In this document: one piece after another, positions 57,698 through 64,000 of the stretch
How positions within the stretch are numbered: position 1 is the stretch's first letter
Layout of the letters: the number at the start of each line of letters is the position of its first letter
From: JADCRZ01 sp031399065
Lineage (GTDB): Bacteria > Bacteroidota > Bacteroidia > Chitinophagales > Chitinophagaceae
Assembly (NCBI GenBank): GCA_031399065.1
Contig: JANNOM010000009.1
Span: 8,987 to 72,986, forward strand
Direction: 5' to 3'
Length of the DNA stretch: 64,000 bases
Position numbers and translations under genes: made by a program
Notes under the pieces: model-generated
What the model saw: only the letters and a program-made list of their open reading frames with translations
Told to the model about the DNA's origin: nothing
Database searches by the model: none

Positions 57698-58339
57698 ATG
57701 CCATTAAAACATTTCAACTCGGGCGATATAGCATCTATGGAGCAGCGTTACAGGGCTTCCTTTATTAATTCACTGGGTGGTTTTAAAAGTGCCGTGATGG
57801 TAGGCACCATCAACAGCACGGCTAATACCAATCTAACCATCTTCAATTCGCTGTTTCATATAGGTGCGAACCCTCCCTTGTGCGGTCTTATCTTCCGGCC
57901 CGATACCGTTTTCCGGCATACGCTCGAAAACATCATGGAAACCGGCGAGTATACGATCAATCATTTTAATCAAACGATCTATCAGCAGGCACATCAGACA
58001 TCCGCCCGCTACGAAAGGTCAGTCTCTGAGTTTGAAGCTACTGGGCTTTCCCCGGAATTTCACGATCTGCTCAAAGCACCTTATGTGCAGCAAAGCCATC
58101 TTAAATTCGGTATGCGAATGGAAGAACGTATAGATCTGAAAATAAACGGAACCATCCTTATGATTGGCCGCATAGCGGAAACCTTCGTTCCGGAAGAATG
58201 TATAGGGCAGGACGGGTTCGTGGATATCGAAAAAGCCGGAACGGTTACCGTGTCCGGGCTGGATAGTTATCATACCACCCGTAAGCTGTCAAGACTCAGC
58301 TACGCCAAACCGGACCGGCCCCCGGAACTGTTAAAATGA
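57698..58339 (+). CDS. Flavin reductase family protein (FMN-binding split barrel)
   Basis: 213 residues, soluble. The split-barrel flavin reductase pattern is visible in LGGFKSAVMVGTINSTANTN, FNSLFHIGANPPLCGLIFRP and TLENIMETGEYTINHF. Relatives bind FMN and reduce flavin with NAD(P)H, or act as FMN-binding proteins of uncertain role. It lies 90 bp after the PUL and converges with the next gene across 11 bp, so it is probably not part of the PUL. Confidence 0.87.
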   Translation: MPLKHFNSGDIASMEQRYRASFINSLGGFKSAVMVGTINSTANTNLTIFNSLFHIGANPPLCGLIFRPDTVFRHTLENIMETGEYTINHFNQTIYQQAHQTSARYERSVSEFEATGLSPEFHDLLKAPYVQQSHLKFGMRMEERIDLKINGTILMIGRIAETFVPEECIGQDGFVDIEKAGTVTVSGLDSYHTTRKLSRLSYAKPDRPPELLK

Positions 58340-58350
58340 TTTTACCAAAT

Positions 58351-59160
58351 CTACCCCAGGAATGCTTTGCCGATGTTCTTCCTGAACACTTCATCACCTG
58401 CCTCTAACCGTTGTTCGTACAATGCTTTTGCATCTTTACCGGCTACATACCGCAACCGGTCCTTCCCATCCGTAGCTGCTTCATATACTACATCAGCTAT
58501 TTCTTCTGCGCTGGAATAGGAAGATGCGCGTTCAGGATCCATGAAAACCTGCCACACTTTATTGGTTAATTCGGTGTAGGCAGGGTGTTGGGCCAGTGCG
58601 AGCGAGCGACCGGCAAAATCGGTGGTAATGCCGCCCGGAGATACCGTTTTAATGCCAATGCCGAAGCGGCCAAGTTCAAACGCCATGCTTTCACTCCATC
58701 CTTCAAGGGCCCATTTGGTAGCGTGGTACACAGAGTTGAAAGGGAAAGTCACCAGTCCGCCTATGGAAGTAGTACTGATAAACAAGCCCGCTCCCTTTTC
58801 CCGGAAATGGGGGATAAAAGCTTTAGTCACCCGGAGTACACCCAGGAGGTTAGTATCGATCTGCCGGGTGAGCTGGTCGTCGCTGCTTCCTTCCAAAGGG
58901 CCTACCAGTCCGTAACCGGCGTTGTTAAATACTACATCTACCGGACCGATGGCAAGGGCCTGCTTTACCGTTTCTTCGATCTGACCGGCGTATGTAACAT
59001 CCAGTTTCAGCAGTGAAATACCGGGAACGGAAGCAAGCTCCGTTTCCTTATCGGGCGAGCGCATGGTAGCGAGCACCTTCCATCCTTTAGACGCAAACAG
59101 TTTCGCGGTGGCTTTACCCAGGCCCGCGGAAGCACCGGTAATGAAAATACATTTGGACAT
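58351..59160 (-). CDS. Short-chain dehydrogenase/reductase (SDR)
   Basis: 269 residues. Classical SDR elements are all present: the cofactor-binding TGASAGLG (8-15), NNAG (79-82), catalytic Ser in STTSIGG (129-135), and YHATK with Tyr 145 and Lys 149, followed by SPGGITTDF. The substrate is unknown; the length and C-terminal half fit the group of generic SDR oxidoreductases that use NADP(H). The 197 bp between this gene and the divergent membrane-protein gene must hold both promoters; I see no further gene there. Confidence 0.93.
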   Translation of the reverse strand: MSKCIFITGASAGLGKATAKLFASKGWKVLATMRSPDKETELASVPGISLLKLDVTYAGQIEETVKQALAIGPVDVVFNNAGYGLVGPLEGSSDDQLTRQIDTNLLGVLRVTKAFIPHFREKGAGLFISTTSIGGLVTFPFNSVYHATKWALEGWSESMAFELGRFGIGIKTVSPGGITTDFAGRSLALAQHPAYTELTNKVWQVFMDPERASSYSSAEEIADVVYEAATDGKDRLRYVAGKDAKALYEQRLEAGDEVFRKNIGKAFLG

Positions 59161-59357
59161 ATATATAATTTTTTAATTAAAAATCAACGATTCATATTTA
59201 AAACTAACAAGTATAGGCCATACAGCATAAAATAATTTATACTCTTTAACCGGGTGACCAGCACACACCCTTTTAGGGGATTGCCTGCCATTTCCCGATC
59301 ACTCAAATTTGCCTGTATTTCAACGATCCTCTTATTTCCTCATTTAAACGATTCAAA

Positions 59358-59849
59358 ATGAAAAAAAACGACCTCCGTACAGCTATTCTCTTTGTTTTTG
59401 TGCTACTCACGTTTTACTGTTATGGAGCAGGCATGATGGATTATTTCGCCATCTATGAACCCTGGAAAATGATAGATGATAAAATGTTTGCGGCTTTTCA
59501 TCGGTATCAGGGTGAACGGATCGTAAGCATCTTTGTGATTCCTTCCGCGGTAATGACTTTATTCAACATACTCGCCTTAATTTTTCCCGTACAGTACGTG
59601 CATGTTAAGTGGTTATGGTTTTCCCTTCTGGCATACTCCTTCGACTGGATATTCAGTTTTACTATGCAGATACCCATTCAGCTCAAACTGGAAGAGGCAA
59701 AAGATATGGCATTGATCGAAGAACTGCTGCGAACTAACTGGTATCGTTTCGCCGCAGACACGCTGCAGTTTATAACAGTTTGTATAATGTTGTGGAAACT
59801 TTTAAAGGAAGCGCAGCGCAATACGCAAACAGCGGTAAACCGGTATTGA
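59358..59849 (+). CDS. Small four-span membrane protein of unknown function
   Basis: 163 residues with four hydrophobic spans at about 9-24, 55-77, 85-106 and 131-149. Conserved-looking polar positions occur between spans (DYFAIYEPWKMID, FHRYQGERIV). The overall pattern resembles DUF1772-like integral membrane proteins, but I would not assign the family firmly. It stands alone, divergent from the SDR gene. Confidence 0.7.
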   Translation: MKKNDLRTAILFVFVLLTFYCYGAGMMDYFAIYEPWKMIDDKMFAAFHRYQGERIVSIFVIPSAVMTLFNILALIFPVQYVHVKWLWFSLLAYSFDWIFSFTMQIPIQLKLEEAKDMALIEELLRTNWYRFAADTLQFITVCIMLWKLLKEAQRNTQTAVNRY

Positions 59850-59977
59850 TTTTCGTACTGACCGCCCCTTACCTGTTACGTGGTGCTGTTTTATTCGGGT
59901 CAGGACTGTATCGGGTAAAATAGTAGAACGGGCCTTGCGCACATTCAATATATTTGAGGTATAAATACGATTGCAGA

Positions 59978-61765
59978 ATGCATTATAAGGGGAAACGGAT
60001 CCTTACCATTGCCGGAATAATGGTAGCCTTAGGGTTGTTATTATTTTCCGTAAAGTATATAATAGATGCGCCCTATAGAAATCAGTTGCCCGCTTCTCAC
60101 GACTTAAATACGTTACCGGATCCTATCCGCGAGCAGGTGTCCGCAGCCTTAAAGATGGCCAGGTTAAATACCACCGCCGGTAACCTTGGTCACCTTGGAA
60201 TGGTGTATTATTCCTTCGCCGACTATGAGAAGGCCGCGCTTTATTACCAGCTCGCCATAAAGAAAGATCCTGCTAAATGGCGATGGAATTATTACCTGGG
60301 TTATTTAAACCTCGAACAGGGCGATTCCCGGTTGGCCAGCACGCAGTTCCGGCAGGTTACGGAAAAAGACGGTTCCAATTACAGGGCTTATTATTATTGG
60401 GGCGAAGCCTGTCAGAAGCTGGGATTAACGGACAGCGCCGAACAACTGTTTACCAAAATTACCCGCGCTTACGAGGATGGAGCAAGTGATAACATAAAGA
60501 ACAGGAATGTTTATTTTCCGTTGAACACGTACGCCTCGTATCAACTCGCACGCATATATATGAACTCCGGGCGTACAGATAGTGCCGGAACAATATTAAA
60601 AAACATTATAAACGAACAAATCAAATTCGGACCGGCTTACCGCCTGCTTGGAAACTTCTATAGCATTAAAGGCGACTCGGTGCTGGCTTCGGGATATACC
60701 ATACAGGCCAGTGATCTGGCCGATTATACCCCGCCGCCGGACGACCTCGTAGACGAGATTTCGCTGCTTTCCCGCTCAGATGAATACCTGCTTAAGCAGA
60801 TCGATAATGCCAGCCGGAGCGGGAATCATCTATGGGCACTGGAATTGTGCAACAATGGGTTGAAGTATTTTGCAGGTAACAAGTATCTTATATCTAATAT
60901 TCTTTTTGCGAACTTTAGCCTGGGCCGCGATAAAAAAGCATTGTCTTATGCAGACCAGCATTTTACCTATTTTATGAATGATGCCGGGGAACTGATGGAT
61001 GCTACCGATCTTTTATATAACAAGGGTTATGGGGAACTTTCATTAAAATATCTTACGCAGGTAAGGAAGCTGCTGCCTAAGAGTTCGGGCCTCGCCGTAT
61101 GGCTTTATGAGAGGGGCAAAAAAGAAGAAGCCATACGAATAATAAACGGGCAGGTGGAGAAAAACCCGGATGACCCGGAGATACTGGCAGATGCCGTACG
61201 GCTTATGGTGAACAGCCATTACGACGATTTGGCCAAAAGGTATTTCAGTAATCTGCGGCGGATATCGCCCGATGGTGCAGAGACATGGAAAGTAACCGGC
61301 TTTATGGCGGAAAAAAAGGGAGACAGGCAAAAAGCGTTGGCCGCTTATGAAGAAGCGATAAAGAGAGACCCTAAAGACCTGATTCTTTGGAAAGATATGA
61401 TCGCTAAATATGTGGAAGCAAAAAACTGGTCCCAATCGGTCAGTCATTCCCTGCAGGCACTAACGTTGTTCCCCAACGATCCGATGCTGCTGGAAGGCCA
61501 TGGAAGATTGCTTATCTCCTGTCCTGACCACCAGTACAGGAACATACCAGAGGGTGCCTGGTATTCGGAGAGAGCGTTTATCCATGCCGGTAGCTCGTAC
61601 GATACCCGCTTGTCGGCCGGCAAGAGCCTGGCTACGCTGTACGTTTCCATGGGGGATAAAAAGAAAGCCGTTAAATACATTAATATGACATTGGACCTGG
61701 CTAAGGAAATAAACAAGTCAGATCAGTATACTTCTTATTTTAAAGAACTGATTTCTAAAAAGTAG
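59978..61765 (+). CDS. TPR-repeat protein anchored to the inner membrane
   Basis: 595 residues from the ATG at 59978; the open frame begins with TTG at 59954, but the ATG start leads straight into the N-terminal anchor (ILTIAGIMVALGLLLFSV). Two TPR blocks are clear: about 50-210 (NLGHLGMVYYSFADYEKAA, YYLGYLNLEQGDSRLAS) and about 400-500 (KVTGFMAEKKGDRQKALAA, YEEAIKRDPKDLILW). The helical repeats would face the periplasm and mediate protein contacts; the partner is unknown. It converges with the VCBS-repeat gene, 30 bp away. Confidence 0.85.
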   Translation: MHYKGKRILTIAGIMVALGLLLFSVKYIIDAPYRNQLPASHDLNTLPDPIREQVSAALKMARLNTTAGNLGHLGMVYYSFADYEKAALYYQLAIKKDPAKWRWNYYLGYLNLEQGDSRLASTQFRQVTEKDGSNYRAYYYWGEACQKLGLTDSAEQLFTKITRAYEDGASDNIKNRNVYFPLNTYASYQLARIYMNSGRTDSAGTILKNIINEQIKFGPAYRLLGNFYSIKGDSVLASGYTIQASDLADYTPPPDDLVDEISLLSRSDEYLLKQIDNASRSGNHLWALELCNNGLKYFAGNKYLISNILFANFSLGRDKKALSYADQHFTYFMNDAGELMDATDLLYNKGYGELSLKYLTQVRKLLPKSSGLAVWLYERGKKEEAIRIINGQVEKNPDDPEILADAVRLMVNSHYDDLAKRYFSNLRRISPDGAETWKVTGFMAEKKGDRQKALAAYEEAIKRDPKDLILWKDMIAKYVEAKNWSQSVSHSLQALTLFPNDPMLLEGHGRLLISCPDHQYRNIPEGAWYSERAFIHAGSSYDTRLSAGKSLATLYVSMGDKKKAVKYINMTLDLAKEINKSDQYTSYFKELISKK

Positions 61766-61795
61766 ATCCACCGGCCGGCATTGGCTATCTTATTT

Positions 61796-63163
61796 TTATT
61801 CTTTCAGTTTGCCGTTGTTCATCCACAGCGTTACCCTGCCCATGCGGTCGTAGGGAGGGTAAAGATACATACCTCCGGTAATCATATCCATTTGCCCGTT
61901 TCGATCGAAGTCGCCCGTTTCAAGGGTGATCAGGTGAGTGGGCTTACGTGCAATAGTGTGTTTGGTAAACTGCCCGTTGCCTGTGTTTTCGAGCCATATA
62001 AAGCTTTGTGCTTCCGGTTTGTCCCAGGTGTTAAATCCGCTTACGGCAAAAAGATCCGTATCTCCGTCACCGTCAATATCGGCTGGCCGGCAGTTATAAG
62101 CCCCGGGGAAATCGGCGATACGATGATACCCAAAATTAAAATCGCCTTTATTTTCCAGCCATTGAATGCCATGCCAGGGCCTTCGTACCGGCGAAGAGTA
62201 GTTGAACGAATCCCCGTTGGTATACAAAACGTCATCGTCCCCGTCCCTGTCAAGATCGGTGCAGAATATACTACTGGAACCATAATCCTCATTGTTGGAG
62301 CCCCATAGCAGTTTGGGTGTAAACTGCCCTTTGCCCTGGTTGATAAAACAATAAATTTCCTCCCACTCCTGGCTTACCAGGGAAATGATGTCCATATCTC
62401 CGTCCTTATCCATATCGGTTATAATTACGTTGATAGGCCCTGAAAGCCGTTGCAGTATATGGCTTTCAAATTTCCATTTACCCCGGTTCTCGATCCACCG
62501 CGTTTCGCCGTCGCTGTATCCGAACTGCGCCACCGCAAGGTCCATATCGCCATCGCCATCGAGGTCGCCGGCTCTTACATCGGATACACGTGCTATCTTT
62601 TCGATTATCACATGTTTCCTGAAATGATGGCTGCCATCGTTCTCCAGAATTACCACGGAACCTATTTTGTCGTTGGTAGGAAACAGCAGTCCCAACACGG
62701 CCACCACCAGGTCCGTATCGCCATCGTTATCGAAATCAGCCGCTTCTACATGGGCAGGGGCTGGTAGTCCGTTGGCCAGTACGGATTCCGTATATTTTCC
62801 CAAAGGGTAGTGACGTATCCAGGAAACGGTATTGCTTTTAGTGTCGCATACGATCACATCGGGCAGTCCATCCTTATCGAGATCGGTGACCGCGAGGTGA
62901 GCCACCTGGGGGGGCTGGGTGTAATTGTTACCTATCGGCGACGGGTTTAAAAATTCAACACTGTCTCCCCGCCATTTTTTAAGTGAAGTATCGTTGTTAT
63001 TTACATTTTGCGGTAAAATTTTATTGGCTGCGGAATGGCTGCCATCTCCTGCGTACTTCCAGAATACAACTGCGATAACAGCCAGCAGTATGCCCGAAAC
63101 AACGACGATCATATTCTTTTTGCTCCCTGGGGAGTTTTTTTCCGGGTCGGTATCCTTTTCCAT
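61796..63163 (-). CDS. FG-GAP/VCBS-repeat protein with N-terminal membrane anchor
   Basis: 455 residues. A hydrophobic span at about 18-36 anchors the protein. The rest is a probable seven-bladed propeller in which each blade carries a calcium-binding loop of the DxDxDGxxD kind: DLDKDGLPD, DFDNDGDTD, DLDGDGDMD, DMDKDGDMD, DLDRDGDDD, DIDGDGDTD and DFDRNGQMD. It resembles integrin-like FG-GAP proteins that are common in Bacteroidota. The function is unknown; adhesion or calcium-dependent binding outside the cytoplasm is likely. Confidence 0.88.
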   Translation of the reverse strand: MEKDTDPEKNSPGSKKNMIVVVSGILLAVIAVVFWKYAGDGSHSAANKILPQNVNNNDTSLKKWRGDSVEFLNPSPIGNNYTQPPQVAHLAVTDLDKDGLPDVIVCDTKSNTVSWIRHYPLGKYTESVLANGLPAPAHVEAADFDNDGDTDLVVAVLGLLFPTNDKIGSVVILENDGSHHFRKHVIIEKIARVSDVRAGDLDGDGDMDLAVAQFGYSDGETRWIENRGKWKFESHILQRLSGPINVIITDMDKDGDMDIISLVSQEWEEIYCFINQGKGQFTPKLLWGSNNEDYGSSSIFCTDLDRDGDDDVLYTNGDSFNYSSPVRRPWHGIQWLENKGDFNFGYHRIADFPGAYNCRPADIDGDGDTDLFAVSGFNTWDKPEAQSFIWLENTGNGQFTKHTIARKPTHLITLETGDFDRNGQMDMITGGMYLYPPYDRMGRVTLWMNNGKLKE

Positions 63164-63259
63164 TAGCGCAGCAGGTTAGTTTGTAAAGACAAATTTATAC
63201 AAAATCCAAATAGTCGGTACAATGAAACGTAATGCCGGTAATTATTGCTAAATTGTCGT

Positions 63260-63373
63260 ATGACAAGAATCAAAAAAAGAAGAACCGGTAAAAAACGGAC
63301 TTCAGACGAAAAGAAGGCTGCTGCAGGCAGACGGGCTAAAACGGTAAAAAAGAATAAACCCGCGAAGGAATAG
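63260..63373 (+). CDS. 37-residue lysine/arginine-rich small protein
   Basis: An ATG at 63260 opens a frame of 37 codons ending in TAG at 63371. The product begins MTRIKKRRTGKKRTSD, contains AAAGRRAKTVKKNKP and has nearly half basic residues. It resembles the tiny basic proteins seen in other Bacteroidota genomes, possibly nucleic-acid-binding, but no family is recognised. It lies 96 bp from the divergent VCBS gene and 115 bp before the LEA-like gene. The strong composition bias supports coding, but the shortness limits certainty. Confidence 0.5.
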   Translation: MTRIKKRRTGKKRTSDEKKAAAGRRAKTVKKNKPAKE

Positions 63374-63488
63374 TGCGCTCGCCCGGTAACTGATACCAAC
63401 CCCGGAATAATTTATCATTTGTTAATGCGTATCTGATAGGAATTTATTAACTTAGGTACTATTATTCACACTCTAAAATTTTTACATC

Positions 63489-63770
63489 ATGGAAGAAATT
63501 AAAACCACTTCTGAAGCCCCTAAGGCGGCTGACTGGAAAGAAGAATTAACCAACAAGGCAGAAGACCTGAAAGAAAAAGCGGAAGAAGTATGGGACAAGG
63601 TAGAAGATAAGGCGGAAGACGCCTGGGAAGATGTGAAAGTGAAAGCCGCAGAATGGAAAGATGTAGCCGAAGACAAATTCGAAGATCTGAAGGAAGGCGC
63701 TAAAGGCCTTTGGGATAAGATTGCAGACAAATTTGACGGGGACGATGCTCCGGCCGAAAAAAAGCCATAG
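63489..63770 (+). CDS. Acidic LEA-like/amphipathic-helix protein
   Basis: 93 residues, very rich in Glu, Lys, Asp and Ala, without Cys. Nearly all of it forms imperfect 11-residue amphipathic repeats (NKAEDLKEKAEEVWDKVEDK, KAAEWKDVAEDKFEDLKEGA), as in LEA group 3, apolipoprotein-like and YtxH/CsbD-type stress proteins. It is probably unfolded in dilute solution and helical on drying or at membranes, protecting cell components under stress; this is inference from composition. No signal peptide is present, so it is cytoplasmic. Confidence 0.8.
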   Translation: MEEIKTTSEAPKAADWKEELTNKAEDLKEKAEEVWDKVEDKAEDAWEDVKVKAAEWKDVAEDKFEDLKEGAKGLWDKIADKFDGDDAPAEKKP

Positions 63771-63956
63771 CGGTTATTCTTAACATTACTAACGTGATTC
63801 TCATATTTACATTAAGCACTTGTTTAATGAAAGTATGAGATTTTTGTTTCTGTTATGCGATGATTTTTAGGAAAGTTAATCGTAGTGTGGCAGGACCTAC
63901 GTAATACTCTTTACGGTACCTAACCGGGCTGGCCGTTTATTTGCATCAACCCATTT

Positions 63957-64000
63957 ATGAAAGCACTCATCTTACTAGGAACCCTCAAAAAAGAAGGTCA
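63957..64000 (+). CDS. Start of a probable flavodoxin-fold NAD(P)H-dependent oxidoreductase, cut by the window end
   Basis: An ATG at 63957 opens a frame that remains open to the window edge: MKALILLGTLKKEG. This is a typical first strand and flavin-phosphate loop of the NADPH-dependent FMN reductase/flavodoxin family. Only 14 codons are visible, so the call rests on that motif alone. The 186 bp before it contain no other gene that I can see. Confidence 0.5.
   Translation, partial: MKALILLGTLKKEG

Noticed and set aside
1..64000. tRNA, rRNA, CRISPR arrays, insertion sequences and attachment sites
   Set aside because: I looked for cloverleaf-like repeats, regularly spaced direct repeats, transposase motifs and terminal inverted repeats across the window and saw none that I could support. 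A tRNA or covariance-model scan would be decisive.

Overview
The window looks like a chromosomal segment from a soil- or plant-associated Bacteroidota, most likely a Chitinophagaceae-type organism. The evidence is three SusC/SusD pairs, a hybrid two-component regulator of the HTCS type, C-terminal type IX secretion (T9SS) sorting domains, many lipoproteins, weak Shine-Dalgarno sequences, and promoter-like TAnnTTTG boxes. The phylum is well supported; the family is inference. I saw no tRNA, rRNA, CRISPR array, insertion sequence or phage gene.

Layout. (1) 1-12451: a glycan-utilisation locus entered in mid-gene. It holds a SusC lacking its 5' end, a SusD, two tandem paralogous secreted parallel beta-helix proteins with T9SS sorting domains, a strong terminator, and a GH36 alpha-galactosidase. 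(2) 12589-18272: housekeeping and accessory genes (APC permease, small unknown protein, VWA lipoprotein carrying a SusC-like motif, DoxX-like membrane protein, cyclophilin lipoprotein, RRM protein), ending in a decayed minus-strand gene. (3) 18273-26187: a second SusC/SusD pair with a long leader and no carbohydrate-active enzyme. It is followed by two tandem paralogous multi-pass membrane proteins, which makes it the most unusual unit here. (4) 26386-30619: a CrtI-like FAD oxidoreductase next to a YeiH-type transporter, an EamA transporter and a DUF4870 protein.

(5) 30696-57607: a large polysaccharide utilisation locus (PUL), all on the plus strand. An HTCS sensor/regulator precedes SusC, SusD and a DUF5017 lipoprotein. 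Next come GH97, a beta-helix protein, a sulfatase, a GH88 unsaturated uronyl hydrolase, an alginate-lyase-fold lyase with three CBM6-like modules and a T9SS domain, a GH78 rhamnosidase, a GH29 fucosidase, a GH78 gene destroyed by an internal deletion, and a second compact lyase. Together they suggest a sulfated, uronic-acid-rich glycan decorated with rhamnose, fucose and an alpha-hexose. The outer lyase would cut it at the surface, SusC/D would import the fragments, and GH88, GH78, GH29, GH97 and the sulfatase would finish them in the periplasm.

(6) 57698-64000: flavin reductase, SDR, small membrane protein, TPR protein, VCBS/FG-GAP repeat protein, a 37-residue basic protein, an acidic LEA-like protein, and the first codons of a flavodoxin-like gene.

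All function calls rest on reading the sequences and recognising motifs; no database search was run.
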